Shown: positions 24,010 to 36,110 of the stretch, in pieces
How positions within the stretch are numbered: the first letter of the stretch is position 1
How the letters are laid out: each line of letters begins with the position of its first letter
DNA from: Pyrus communis
Lineage: Eukaryota > Streptophyta > Magnoliopsida > Rosales > Rosaceae
Reading direction: 5' to 3'
Length of the DNA stretch: 64,000 nucleotides
Assembly: GCF_963583255.1 (NCBI RefSeq)
Contig: NC_084817.1
Span: forward strand, 9,182,121-9,246,120
Notes under the pieces: model-generated
What the model saw: the letters and a program-made list of their open reading frames with translations, nothing else
Databases searched by the model: none
Told to the model about the DNA's origin: nothing
Position numbers and translations under genes: made by a program

Positions 24010-25325
24010 ATAATAGACACCATTATTGCTCCACTACTGAAATTATGTTACGAATTTCAACGTTAAAAGCAAGTCATCGAAAAGGCCACTTGTAGATGAA
24101 GAAGTGCGTGTGGAGAAACTAGTTATTAGCTATTGAGAGTGCACTTGCAGATGAGAGAGTGCATGTGGAAAAATTAGTTACTAGTTATTGAGAATGCACT
24201 TGAGGAAGGGAAAGTTGGCAGGAAATACTAGGAAGTGATGGAGCCCATAAAACGTATCGCTTGAATTACTTTTTTCGTCTCTTGAAAATTTGGGATGCTC
24301 CATGATTTTGTCCACTCTTTTGTTTGAATTACTTTTTTTTTCGTCATTTAAATAAGTTAAATGATAAACTCAATTTTTGCTCCACTACATAAATTAATTC
24401 AATGATAAAAAGGAGTGTGTGATTGAAAAAAGTCCCTTGTAGATGGAAGAGCATGTGTGCGAAGAAACTAGTTATTTGTTATTGAAAATGGACTTGTAGA
24501 TGAGAAAGAGCGGGTGAAAATATTAGTTAATGGTAATCGCGAATGAAGTTGAAGAAGGAAAACCAAGAATGCAGTTAAAGAAGGACAAGAGGGTGGGAAA
24601 CAAGGGTAGTGCTAGGGAAATTAATTTTTTAAACCAAATTACATGGTTGTTGATGATTGGATTATTGTTTAACTATTGATCAACATGCTTACTTCCTATT
24701 GGTGTTATGTTGTTATTTGGTTTGCAAATTTAGTATAAAAATTTGGTCTCCCTAACATTATCCGGATAACAATCGGAATAGGAGGTGACAAAGCCCATAA
24801 AACGCATCGTTTGAATTATTTCTTTCGTCTTTTGAAAATTTGGACGGCTTTGCCATGATTTTGTCCACAAGGTAAAGCACTTTTCTTTTGCTGAAATACA
24901 AAATTAAAACAATAAACTCCATTATTGCTCTACTACTGAAATTAACTTACGAAATCCAACGTTAAAAGAAGTGTGTGATTGAAAAAGCCCCTTGCACATG
25001 AGTGAGCAAGCAAGTGCGTGCGGAGAAATAAATTTTTGGTCATCCAGCATGCACTTGTATACAAGAGAGCGTGTGCGGAAAAAAAAAAAAAAAAAAAAAA
25101 ACACTTGTTATTAGTTATAGAGAATGCAGTTGAAGAAAATTTAATTATTAGTCATCGAGAATACACTTGTATATGAGAGTGTGTGCAAAAAAAAAACTAG
25201 TTATTAGTTATCGAAAATCAGTTAACGAATGAAAGGTGTGTATCTAACCAAAACAAGAAAAAGAAAGACAAGTGGGTGGGAAACATTGGAGAGTGGCGGA
25301 GCCCATAAAATGTGTCTTTTGAATT
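24010..25325 (+). repeat. Resistance-gene flank repeat with degenerate internal units
   Basis: The motif family 'TTATTAGTTATYGAGAATGCACTTG ... GAGAGAGYGTGTGCGGAAA' and the phrase 'GGAGCCCATAAAACG ... GAATTACTTTTTTCGTC' recur here and at 29072-30200, 53500-53900, 58250-58700 and 58900-59420, always near CNL genes or fragments. Non-coding; the A run at 25079-25100 and several T runs are homopolymers. The 3.7-kb copy B is inserted at its right end. Confidence 0.7.
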
Positions 25326-28300
25326 TGTGGTATCCCGTCCCCAAAATTATTATTTTATTTTATTCTTGACGTATTTCGAAGATTTGATTGGAACTAGTTC
25401 TTTATTTCTCCAAATTTAAGAAAACGAAGTGAGGGGTACTTTAGTCATTTCTAATTTTCTCGACCTTTTCGGTCAACTCTTGAATTGGTTAGGTAGAGTT
25501 CGATTCCATGAGCGCGTAGGCGCAAATAGATCTTATTTCCGAGTCTGAACGGAGAAGTTAGAGTCGTTTGAAGTTGGTGGCATTTTGGTTATATTACCAA
25601 AATGCTATAAATTGGGGGGATTTCAGAAAATGGGAGGGGAAACTGCACAAAACCGTTTTAGGGGGAAATTTGACCCATAAAACCACCAAACTTGACCCGC
25701 TTGTATCTTTTTCATCCGAGCTCCGTTTTGGATGATCTTGGTGTCCCTAGAAAGCTCTTGACGAGCTCTACATCTCTGTGATTTTATATTTTCCCATTTC
25801 TTTTTCCATCCGGGCAGTTCGAGGTCGCAAAGTCCACGACCTTACCGACGGATTTATCATCTTTCCGGTGATTCCGGCAACGATTTCCTTCGAGTGAGGT
25901 ATGAAACTTCATCTACTCTTCATAATCTTCAAGTGGGTATGCTTTCGTATTCATTTTAGAGTTGGGTGTTTAGAACAACTAGAAATCCGGTTTTCTCCGG
26001 TGAAATTGGACTGTTTCCGGTTAGAATTTATCGCCGGCCTAGTTGTGAAAAGTGTTTCCCTTGTTGAGCTCTAGCTACCACGTAAATTTGAGCTCCTCTA
26101 GTTAAGGTTGAAATTCGGGGTTTGTAAACCCTCCATCTTGGCTTCCACCGCGTGTGGCAGTGCGTGGGATCGTTCCCGAGTGTTGTCTAGGTTTTAAATA
26201 CCTTCTAGTGACCATATGAACCTATGTCTAGCTTGGTTTCCAAAGATTCAATTGTTGGGTGTGTAGATCAAATTTCTTGATCAAGGGTTTGGTTCAAAGG
26301 TCAATTTCTGGTTAATTTTGAGTCATGTTAGTTTTGGATGTTGTGTACATGACTTCTGGACTACCGGGAAGTATTTTGGGATGTGTGATATGAATTGGAA
26401 GTGGGTTGTTACGTAAGTTGCAGAAAATTGATTTCTTTGCAAAGAAAACTCAAGTTTCGAGTAGCCTTCTTTGGCTCTTAATTTCTAGGCCTTCAAGTGC
26501 TCCTTTGGAGAAAATTTTTAGTGTGTTGAAAGTATATATGCTCATGATCATAACCCAATTGGTTTCACTCAATTTCGTTGAGTTTTGGTTGATCAAAACC
26601 TTCTTTAAGTTTGGGTCACAGGCTGCCAAACAGCAGCAGAAAATTGGGTTTCCAGTTTCAAGACTCCGTTTTTCCTTTTGGCATAACTTCCAATTTAGAG
26701 CTCCGTTTTCTACAAACTTTGTATGCTTTTAAAGTACAGAACACAAGCTTCAAAACCCATATAATATCACATGATTTGGTTTAGTTTGGAATGTCCCAAA
26801 GGGAGCCTAAACTTGGTCTAATAGTGCTGTTTTCTGCAGATTTTGTGGAGAAGTAGAGTACTTTTTTTTTGCCACATCTATTTTCTTTTCCAGTTTCCTT
26901 TCTAATCTTCTTTACTACTAATTGAGTGATATTATTTGAGTGGTAGATTCCATAATCAGTGTACTTTCTTTAGATAATATTAATTTTGTTTCTTTGAAGA
27001 GCCTAATCGGAACACAAAAGTACAATCAAGAGTATAAATACAAGTAGCACACATTACTAACCAAACTAAGCTATTAAAATGTGATTTCTTTTATAATTGG
27101 CCATCGATCTATTTTTATTAAATGTGGTTTGATTATGGATGGGTAATATTGTGGAAAAGTGATTCGAATTGCATATTGAAATGTGAATTATATATATACA
27201 TACGCCATAGACCTATGTTAATTAAATGTGAATTCTATTGAAGTGTTATTTTATTTGTGGCCAGTGATCTATTTTCAGTAAGTATGATTTGACTTGTGGA
27301 TTGGAAATATGGTTTGTATTGTATGATTGGATTGATGTGATGAAATGCGAGATCTAGTAGTGGACCTTTAATCCATTGTTATGGGGTTTGTTGCTTCGAA
27401 ACATGTTTCAACCCTCGTGTCATTATTCATTCTCGTTTCATTGAGTCTTTGTACCTTGAGTAACTTGATCCATGTCTTGTTTTATCGATTGGTGTTACAC
27501 ATTCTACTCTGCGAGTTCGTTGAGTGATGGTCCAAAATCGTATCCTGGTTTGGATTCCGTTGAGTGATGGTCCGGAATCCTTCCTACTCCACTCCGCGAT
27601 TCCGTTGAGTGACGGTCCGGAATCGTATCTTGGTTTGGGTTTCGTTGAGTGGTCCGGAACCCAATGTTGTTGGATTCCGTTGAGTGGTCCGGAATCCTTG
27701 CTCTTGTTCATTCCGTAAGGTGATTTAGAATCCTAAATTCGAGTAGATGGGAATTACCCACAATAGATATTGTGAAAATAAATTAGAATTACCATGTTAT
27801 TATTCTTAACCCAAATTGGGAATTATGTAGAGTTCTTTAATTAAATTCGTGAAATGATATGTTATCTCATTGATTGATTAACGTAATTAAATGTTAATAT
27901 TGTACTTCGTGATTCCTTGATATGTTACAAGCTATGTATTGAAATATAATGTTGGAAGTATAGTGATTAGTATGATGAAGTGAAATGTGATGTAACTTGG
28001 GTATTGGAAATGGTTATGACACATGATTGTAATGCATATTGAATTGCTTGGGAGATGTGAGGCTAGTAAATGACCGATGACCCATTGTGATGTGGATTTT
28101 ACTCAATTATTGCTTTGTTTCGTTGAGTTTCGTGAATTGGGTAACTTGAATCATGTCTTGTTCCTTCGAGCCGTTGTTATGTTTCTTGGACTTCCGTTCA
28201 ATTCGGTTGGGTGGATTGGAACTGAGTTCTGTTTGGATTCCGTTGAGTGATGGTCCGGAATCCCCTTTGGAGCCTTGGTCCGTTGTGCAGTCCAAAATCC

Positions 28301-29071
28301 CCTTTTCCAAAGATGTAGTCTTCAACTGAATTGTGTTGCTCTAGCCTTGCGTTTCGACTTGTTGTATGTGTTATTGATTGATGTGATTGTGGAATGACGT
28401 TGGATATGAGTGGAGTTATCATGAGTATTTTAGTTGATTAATGTTTCTAGAGATTAATATGTTCTTTGTTAATTCTTAAATATGTTACTCGCTATGAAAC
28501 GCGAATTTATGCGGGAAACGTGAGGAATTTATGTGAGGGTTGAAGTGGGATATGTTAATCGTCATGTGGGATTGTTATGTTGGATACCATGGTTATTGTT
28601 ATGACTAGATTTGTTGATAAATGTGGCTAGAGAATGGTATTATACATCGTTGATTCTTTGAAATGATATATGTTGTGAATTGCGGTATCATGTTGTGACA
28701 TAATGGCCTATATATTGTTGGAGGGGAAATCATGATTTTCAAATGGGTTGTTATGTAACCCTGAGTCTAGTATTTTCATGCTTGTCAAGTTCTATTGACT
28801 GATTGAGAAATGTTATACCTTTCGACTTAATCGGACTGTGTTATATGTCAATTATTGTGCATGACGAACTACGAATGGCTTGATCCCTGTCTAGGGTACG
28901 TAGGCAGTCTAACAGGGAGGTTAGATGCAGCCATAAAGCATACGAAAATAACTATGTGATTCGATTACTGAGTTGTGCTGGGCCATATCCCGGAGGTGGG
29001 ATATGATAGATACGGATTTTTGTTGACGCCACGTGTCAATTCTGGACGTATGTCGGGATTGGGGCGTGACA
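25326..29071 (-). mobile_element. 3.7-kb non-coding TG...CA element (probable solo LTR), copy B
   Basis: 3746 bp, starting TGTGGTATCCCGTCCCC and ending GGGATTGGGGCGTGACA, flanked by the exact 5-bp repeat gaatt (25321-25325 and 29072-29076). It is the inverted homologue of 18022-21737: for example 25330-26240 matches 20790-21730 in reverse, and 27100-29060 matches 18030-20460 in reverse. An internal block (about 26260-27080) is unrelated to the corresponding block of copy A (about 20480-20775), so the two are mosaic relatives and did not come from one recent event. Confidence 0.88.
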
Positions 29072-30262
29072 GAATTACTTTGTTCGTCTTTTGAAAATTT
29101 GAGACGTCTTTGCCATAATTTTGTCTGGAAAAAACACTTTTCTTTTGTTCAGATACAAAATTAATTTAGCTTTTTAATGTTAAGTATGTCCCTAAGAAAA
29201 TGACAAATGAAAAAACACTCTAAACTGGTTTAATAATGGGGTATGTTATTCACACATTCTTATCAATTTTCGACGGTCGAATCAGATAAATTGAAGAAGA
29301 TTAAATAATAAAAATTAACACGAAGTGTACGAAAAAAAAAAAAAAAGTGTGAATATCACACTCCTTTAATAATTTCTTCTAGGCGAAGTTTCATACTAGA
29401 TTACATTTCAGGTATACCCGCTGCAACTCGATCAATCTAATACTAATGTTGGTATAATATGATGCATTCGATTTCAGCTTTTGTACATTTGAGTTTCACC
29501 TTGAAAATGATCTGAATCTTGCTGTCTTGATCATCTATCCGAATTATCGCTTGTGCAGATCGCATCAATTCATTTGAAATTTACTCTTGCGAACATACTT
29601 AAGAGGCGGGTGCTGAGAAGTTCTTCTTTGATTAAAAAAGAAACCCAATGCTATTGGAATTTCGAAGGGCAGAATTTGGTTGTTGGGAGTGAAAGTAGGG
29701 GGAAGACGGGGAATATATTGATAAGGTAAAGGTTTCGTCCAAAAATAAAAATTACATAAAAACTAAAAATCTCCAAGTGGTGGATTCCACAAAACGCGTT
29801 GCATTTTCCAACTTTAATATTTTAGCATCAAAACAAAACTTATTGAAACATTCTAAGTGAAAAAAGTCGACTGAGATCTAAAAGCATGCGAAAAAATTAT
29901 TTAGTTTATAGAACATAGTTGAAAATGGGTGGAAAACAGTGGAAAGTAATGGAGCCCATAAAACGCGTATCTTTTTTCGTGTTTTGAAACTTTGGGACGT
30001 CTTTGCCACGATTTTGCTCGGAAAAAACACTTTTCTTTTGTTCAGATACATTATTAATTTAAACTTTTTAATGTTAAGCATGTCCCTAAGAAAATGACAA
30101 ACGAAAAAACACTCTAAACTGGTTTTTTTTTTTTTTTTTTTTTTTTTTGGTCGACACACTCTGACCTAGTCTAGTAGCAAAATCAAAGTAAAAACTCATC
30201 CCCAAAATCCACTCTTTCTTCATCTTTCAGTTTCCTATCCAACCCAAGGCGCGGTTGCGAGC
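29072..30262 (+). other. 5' flank of the first CNL gene
   Basis: No coding frame. It contains the resistance-gene flank phrases (GAGCCCATAAAACGCG at about 29951; CCTAAGAAAATGACAAA at 29192 and 30086), a T run at 30122-30148, and a conserved block shortly before the start codon (AGTAGCAAAATCAAAGTAAA, then ACTCATCCCC at about 30195-30204). The same block precedes the second CNL and several gene-less copies. It probably includes the promoter and 5' leader; no TATA box can be assigned with confidence. Confidence 0.6.
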
Positions 30263-33200
30263 ATGGCTGAGTTGGTGGGCGGAGCTTTTCTCTCTTCTTT
30301 TCTCTCTGTTTTGTTCGACCGGATGGCTTCCCGTCCCGTCGTCGACTTCATCTCTGGGAAGAAAAACAACAACGAGCTGCTCATGAGGGAGTTGAAGATC
30401 AAGTTGCTCACTGCTAACAAGCTGGTGGATGATGCCGAGGAGAAGCAGATGACAAGCCCGACCGTGAGGAAGTGGCTCGACGATCTCAAAGATGCTATCT
30501 ACTGCGTAGGAGAGTTGCTGGACGAGATCAACACTGAAGCTCTTCGACGCCGGCTGGAAGGTGACGATAACCATTCTCCTGCAGCTAGCAGCAGCACAAG
30601 CCGGATCATGAGATCAGTATTCAAGTCTTCTTCTCCGTCCGATGAATTTCACAACTCTCTCGAATCGAAGATATCAAACATTCTGCGCGTGTTAGATCTC
30701 ATTCTCAACGAAAAAGATGTTCTTGGTCTGAAGGAAGGTTCTCCAGATAGACCCCAAGAAAGAACTCGTCAAACTACTTCTCGATTCGATGAGTCTGGCG
30801 TCTTCGGAAGGGAAAAGGACAGAGAAACGATCCTTGAAGCGTTACGTTCGGATCATCCGACTGGCCCTAGGATAGGAGTGCTTCCCATTGTGGGCATGGG
30901 AGGGATCGGAAAGTCCACCCTTGCTCAACTGGTGTACAAAGATGTAAAGGTTGACTTTGGCGTCCAAGCATGGGTTTGGGTCGGACAAGAATTTGATATT
31001 CTTCAAATAGCACAAACAATATATGGGAGGATCACGGATCAAACTTGCGGGATCACAGATCTGGATCTGCTTTCTGAAAAATTGGAGGCGATTTTGACAG
31101 GAAAGAAGTTCCTCTTCGTTCTTGATGATGTCTGGAGTGAGGATTATCTTCGTTGGAATGACTTGATGGCTCACTTCAATCGTTGCGGAGTACATGGAAG
31201 TAGGATCATTGTTACAACACGCCTCCGACGTGTTGCATCTATCACCGGCACTCTTTCAGCACATTATCTGTTGGAGATATCCGAGGACGATTCTTGGTTG
31301 TTATTTGCAAAGCATGCCTTCACGGATGCCAGTGTTATTACTGCACATCCGTATCTTGAAGTCATTGGAAGGCAAATTGTTAAGAAGTGTCAAGGCCTTC
31401 CTTTAGCCCTAAAATCATTAGGGGGCCTATTACACTCTGTTTTGAATCCAAAGCAATGGGAAAACATATTGAACAGTGATTTATGGGAGTTGTCAAACAA
31501 TAGGGTTTTGCCGGCTCTATGGTTAAGTTACCATTATTTGCCTCCGCATCTCAAGCGTTGTTTTGCTTACTGTGCAATATTTCCTAAAGGTTACGCATTT
31601 CGATCTGCAAAGTTAATCTTATTGTGGATGGCTGAAGACCTCTTACAACCCCACGATAAGGAGGTATTGGAAGATGTTGGAAGTCACTACTGCGATATTC
31701 TATTATCAAGGTCTTTCTTTCAACATTCGGTAAACGAGTATGGTCAGTCATGTTTCACCATGCATGACCTTATCAATGATTTAGCAAAGTTTGTATCTGG
31801 AGAGTTTGTTTTGAGATTGGAGGACGACCATCGGACAGTCAATAGAAATATATGCAGAACTCGTCATGTTTCTTTCATGGGGTTTGCCGATCAAAGCATT
31901 CAGAACTTCGAGGCGCTATATGAGGCTAAGCATTTGCACACCTTTCTACAACTACGTTCAGCAAGTCCTTCAGTAAGTTTTAATGCCAGCCATAAGTTGA
32001 TGCTGAGAAACGAACTTGTAGATCTATTGCCAGTTCTACGATGTTTAAGAGTGCTCAGTTTATCAAAAAGCAGTATTGTTGAGTTGCCTAGCTCAATTGG
32101 CAACTTAAAACAATTAAGGCATTTGGACGTGTCTTACACTTCTCTAAGAGAATTACCTGAGACGGTGTGCACCTTGTACAATTTACAGACCATATTCTTG
32201 TCCTGTTGTTTTCAACTTACTCAACTACCAACTGAACTGGGGAAACTAATCAACTTGCGCCATCTCAGTATCAGAAGAACAAATGTCAAAAAGATGCCTC
32301 CAGGGATGTGTAATTTGAAAAATCTCCAAACATTAAGCGATTTTGTGGTGGACAAACAAACAGGTCAAAGGACTGGAGAGTTAAAAGAGCTTCAGCATTT
32401 GCGCAAAAGACTTGCAATCTCAGGAGTTGGTAACATTCACCATGAGGGAAATGGTTTGGAAGCAGATATCATGAAAAACAAGGAGTATCTGGACCAACTT
32501 GTTTTGAGATGGGGAAGAGGTGATGCATACTTTTTGAGATGGGGAAGAGGTGAAGATAATGACACGAGTGATCATGGTCCAGAAAATGACAGAGAAGTGC
32601 TCAACAACCTCCGACCTCATACAAACCTCAAACAACTTGAGATTGAATCTTATGGGGGTTTAAGATTTCCAGGTTGGTTAGGAGATCCATCTTTCTCTAA
32701 ACTATTTTGTATTCGACTTACAGATTGCAAACATTGCCGCTTATTGCCAGCACTTGGGCAATTACCTTACCTCAAGAAGCTTTGTATTGAAGGGCTGAAG
32801 AACGTGGTGGAGATTGGTAGTGAGTTTTACGGTACTGACACTTGTGGGATTACTCCATTTAGATCTCTAGAACAATTGTCCTTCAGAAATATGTTGGAGT
32901 GCGAAAAGTGGTCATATTATGATGGAAGCATAGGCAACACCACAATAATGTTTCCCAATCTTCGTCGGCTTGAACTGAAACTTTGTCCCAAGCTGACTGA
33001 GATGTTACCGTTGGAGAAGCTGCCAAGGCTTGAAAGGGTAGGATTGTGGGCGCTGAAATCCTTCAATGGTTCACTTTCACATGTGGAATCGACATGCCCT
33101 AAATTCCCCTCCCTCAGTTACTTGCACATTGAAGGATGTCCAAATTTTGTATGTTTTCCAGATGGAGGGATGGATGCACCCCAATTGGAGTATCTGCATA

Positions 33201-33820
33201 TCAATGGATGCGAGAAATTGAGGTCATTGCCAGAACAAATGCATACGCTTCTACCGTCTCTTCAGAATTTGATGGTAATTGGCTGTCCAGAAGTGGAATC
33301 ATTTCCTCAAGGAGGGTTGGCGTCAAATATACAAGACCTTTCTTTTCAGTGTTGTAGAAAACTCGCTGCAAACCGCTCACTGTGGGGTTTAACAAGACTC
33401 AACTCTCTTAGACATTTGAAAATCAGATTCAGTGAAGAAGGTGGAGAAGAAATGGGATGTTCGTTTCCGGAAGAGGGTTTGCTGCCCGCCAGTCTCACTC
33501 GTCTCTCCATCTACAATCTTCCGAATCTTACAACCATCCAAGGCAAGGTTTTGAGACAACTCACCTCTCTTGAAGTTTTCACGATACACCAATGCCCTGA
33601 GCTCCAGGGCTTTCCAGAAGAAGCGCCCAAATCTCTGAAAAGCTTGACTATTTGGGAGTGCCGTAATCTCGGGAGATTGCCAGGAGAATGGCTTCCCAAA
33701 TCTCTTTCTGGACTGAAAATCCAGCGGTGTCCACTGCTAGAAGAACGATTCCGAAGAGAGACAGGGGAAGATTGGCCCAAGATTGCTCACATCACCAACA
33801 TAGATATAGAATGTTCTTGA
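30263..33820 (+). CDS. CC-NBS-LRR disease resistance protein (RPP13-like 1 type), intact single exon
   Basis: 1185 residues in one exon. This class acts in the cytoplasm as an ATP-switched sensor of pathogen effectors. Domains in order: Rx-type N-terminal coiled coil (residues about 5-100, with DAIYCVGELLDE in the EDVID position); NB-ARC with P-loop GMGGIGKST (211-219), kinase-2 LFVLDDVW (284-291), RNBS-B GSRIIVTTR (312-320), GLPLA (378-382), RNBS-D CFAYCAIFPKG (433-443) and MHD (500-502); then LRRs from about 600 to the end, closing with a typical tail (GEDWPKIAHI). The P-loop has Ser where most family members have Thr (GKST for GKTT), a conservative change. The start is chosen because MAELVGGAFLSS is the usual family N-terminus and is shared with the second CNL. 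An in-frame 30-bp duplication lies at 32502-32561. No inactivating lesion is seen. Confidence 0.97.
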   Translation: MAELVGGAFLSSFLSVLFDRMASRPVVDFISGKKNNNELLMRELKIKLLTANKLVDDAEEKQMTSPTVRKWLDDLKDAIYCVGELLDEINTEALRRRLEGDDNHSPAASSSTSRIMRSVFKSSSPSDEFHNSLESKISNILRVLDLILNEKDVLGLKEGSPDRPQERTRQTTSRFDESGVFGREKDRETILEALRSDHPTGPRIGVLPIVGMGGIGKSTLAQLVYKDVKVDFGVQAWVWVGQEFDILQIAQTIYGRITDQTCGITDLDLLSEKLEAILTGKKFLFVLDDVWSEDYLRWNDLMAHFNRCGVHGSRIIVTTRLRRVASITGTLSAHYLLEISEDDSWLLFAKHAFTDASVITAHPYLEVIGRQIVKKCQGLPLALKSLGGLLHSVLNPKQWENILNSDLWELSNNRVLPALWLSYHYLPPHLKRCFAYCAIFPKGYAFRSAKLILLWMAEDLLQPHDKEVLEDVGSHYCDILLSRSFFQHSVNEYGQSCFTMHDLINDLAKFVSGEFVLRLEDDHRTVNRNICRTRHVSFMGFADQSIQNFEALYEAKHLHTFLQLRSASPSVSFNASHKLMLRNELVDLLPVLRCLRVLSLSKSSIVELPSSIGNLKQLRHLDVSYTSLRELPETVCTLYNLQTIFLSCCFQLTQLPTELGKLINLRHLSIRRTNVKKMPPGMCNLKNLQTLSDFVVDKQTGQRTGELKELQHLRKRLAISGVGNIHHEGNGLEADIMKNKEYLDQLVLRWGRGDAYFLRWGRGEDNDTSDHGPENDREVLNNLRPHTNLKQLEIESYGGLRFPGWLGDPSFSKLFCIRLTDCKHCRLLPALGQLPYLKKLCIEGLKNVVEIGSEFYGTDTCGITPFRSLEQLSFRNMLECEKWSYYDGSIGNTTIMFPNLRRLELKLCPKLTEMLPLEKLPRLERVGLWALKSFNGSLSHVESTCPKFPSLSYLHIEGCPNFVCFPDGGMDAPQLEYLHINGCEKLRSLPEQMHTLLPSLQNLMVIGCPEVESFPQGGLASNIQDLSFQCCRKLAANRSLWGLTRLNSLRHLKIRFSEEGGEEMGCSFPEEGLLPASLTRLSIYNLPNLTTIQGKVLRQLTSLEVFTIHQCPELQGFPEEAPKSLKSLTIWECRNLGRLPGEWLPKSLSGLKIQRCPLLEERFRRETGEDWPKIAHITNIDIECS
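32502..32561 (+). repeat. 30-bp in-frame tandem duplication in the first CNL
   Basis: TTTTGAGATGGGGAAGAGGTGA occurs at 32502 and again at 32532, adding ten residues (two LRWGRG motifs). The second CNL has a single copy here (LTWREGDDDASN), so the duplication is specific to the first gene. Confidence 0.9.
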
Positions 33821-34754
33821 AGTTGGTACTTGCTGAATTCTCTCTCTCAGGTGTATGTATGTGGGTGTCTATATGTATTTACATATCATCTGAATGGCCA
33901 AAAACACTTTAGTTGGGTACTATTCTGATGGGGTTTTTTTTAGTATGTTGGGTTAGTGTTCCAACTCCAGGCTCCAGCAGCACATGCTCATTATCATTGT
34001 ATGTATCAAGCTGTCTCGATCCATCCGATTTGTGCCGTCAGTTAATCAAAGGCTATTTATTTAGACTTGAATCAATTGATAGCATCTTACATTTGACATC
34101 TTAATTGGTCAGACTTATTGGGTAAGGCCTTACACACACCCCTTCAGATGCCACATTGGCGGTCCACACCAATAACACAATGTCATGTGTAAGTGACATT
34201 GTTACTTTGAGTTTGATCTATGTAATTAGTGAATTTTTTTAGGGCCAAGCCAAACAATGCTACCAAAAGAAAATGATGGAGAATTAGGAATAGAAGCTCC
34301 TGCAGTAATTTGTGTAAGGACTTACATGCACCACGTCGGACGCCATGGTGGCATTTCAGACGGCATAACACATTGTCAGGTAGAAGCGTCTCCAAATGGC
34401 ATTACGTTATTAGTCTAGGATAGCATGGTAGGGGCAAACCCGATGCAAGTAAGTCCTTGTAAGAAGGTAAACCTCGAACACAGAATGAATCCATTGCCCA
34501 CTAAGTATCACTCTTTGGTTACACTGTTTGCTTTCTTTCCAAGTCCAACAATAATTCACACACTATGCCTACAGCTGAAATCGATCTCTGGATGATCAAA
34601 CAAAACCAATCATTGAAGGAAATTCGAGAGGACTTGTAATTTTCTCCAAATCTAATGTGGTAAAAATTTCATGATTCACTTACAAAAGCTCGAAGCACCA
34701 TATTTTGGATCCTCAGCTCGTCGCACTTTTTCAAGGGGTTTGCTTCTGAAACTC
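33821..34754. other. 3' flank of the first CNL; part duplicated at 44.4 kb
   Basis: No gene. From about 34075 the sequence (GCATCTTACATTTGACATCT...) is repeated at 44431 onward, the start of a segmental duplication that also carries the VOC-like pseudogene. A short piece near 34530-34600 resembles the gene-less CNL 5'-flank blocks (CTTTCCAAGTCCAACAA). Confidence 0.6.
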
Positions 34755-35395
34755 CTAAGCAGGTTCATAAAGGCCTAACCTATGCCCAACAAATACATTG
34801 CATGGCAGCAACCTGTACCACGAAACTCTTACTAAAATCTCTGCACCCAATGTAGCAATGATATACGAACAAATGATCACAATGGTTTTGTTTAGAAATT
34901 TAGTCATCACCTTGCCATGGACTTCATATTTGATAGGGCCATCAAGTTTCAGCTCCTAATGCCATCAACTTGGTCACTGTTTGATTAATGGCTGGCACTG
35001 TGAAGGACAAAAGTGAAGAGTTTACATTCGGCATCGCATGATCCCTGTCAAACTTTAACCATCAGCACATGCCAATTTCATTGAAAACGCAAAGCTTAAA
35101 TCCAATTACTGCTCAACTAAATCCACGTTACCAAACACTAGCAAGAATCATAAATCCGAAAAAAACCCAAGAAATTCGAAGTTTCACGCTTACAATCCAC
35201 ACAAACTTCACTGGGGCTTACAGAAAACACAGCAAACAGTATAATTTGTGGCAAATTATGTATAAAAATCTGGTTTTGACAAATCATCAAACACGTGGTG
35301 TGCATCGAGCACCCAGTCTCAGGGAAAGGAGAGCGACCGAGTTTACTTGTGCAGCTGATGATGAATGGGTCCGGATTTACATTCTCAGCTCATAG
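34755..35395 (-). pseudogene. VOC/glyoxalase-like protein pseudogene, copy 1
   Basis: On the minus strand a middle exon (about 35047-34911) reads SSLLSFTVPAINQTVTKLMA then, after a frameshift, DGPIKYEVHGK up to a GTGATG donor. The last exon (34812-34755) begins VAAMQCI and ends LGLYEPA-stop in a second frame. This matches the small plant vicinal-oxygen-chelate (glyoxalase/bleomycin-resistance-like) family of about 120 residues. An extra A in GCTGAAACTTGATGG and an extra T after the CysIle codons shift the frame, and the first exon is only partly recognisable. Both lesions are shared with copy 2. Confidence 0.8.
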
Positions 35396-36110
35396 TGGTT
35401 TCACCTCTGAACTGTGTTGATAATTTTTGATATACAAATAATTTTCTTACCCGGACGTTGATGTTTGAAATTCATCCGACTTCCACGGCCGATCAATCGG
35501 CTTGTTACATTTTAGGATGAAAGTTACGCTTTAGTGCTCGTTTGGACGTGCTACTTTGTAAAATGCTTTTATTCACGAACGTTTTTTATCGTATCACTTT
35601 TACTAGACCTGGCATTCGTGTCGTGTTTCTCGTGTTCGTGTCGTTTTCGTGTTATACCCGATAGCTTAACGGGTCGTGTTGTGTAATACCTGTTAAAGTA
35701 AACGGGTAATATGACCCGACCCGAAATCAACCCATTAATATTTTCAGGTAATATGACCCGACCCGTTACCCGTTAAGAAAAATATATTTTAAATCAATAA
35801 AAATGAAAATGAAAAACATAATTTGACCCCAAAAAATGTAAAACATAATACTAAATCAATATATGCATACTAAATTTCGGAGTTGACCCCTTAATGAAAG
35901 TTGTAAAACTTTTTATTACGAGTGATTACATTTTTCACATTTCTACAATAATTATTATTAATTTTATTAATTTTTCACTAAAATAAATAACATTGTTCAT
36001 GAGATTTGGAGGGTTTTAAAAATCTAAACAACCATGTAACCTTACCAATGGAACTCAAAGCTTACATGTTATTCCTTTTACAAAATCCTCAATTTTCATA
36101 GATCATCATG

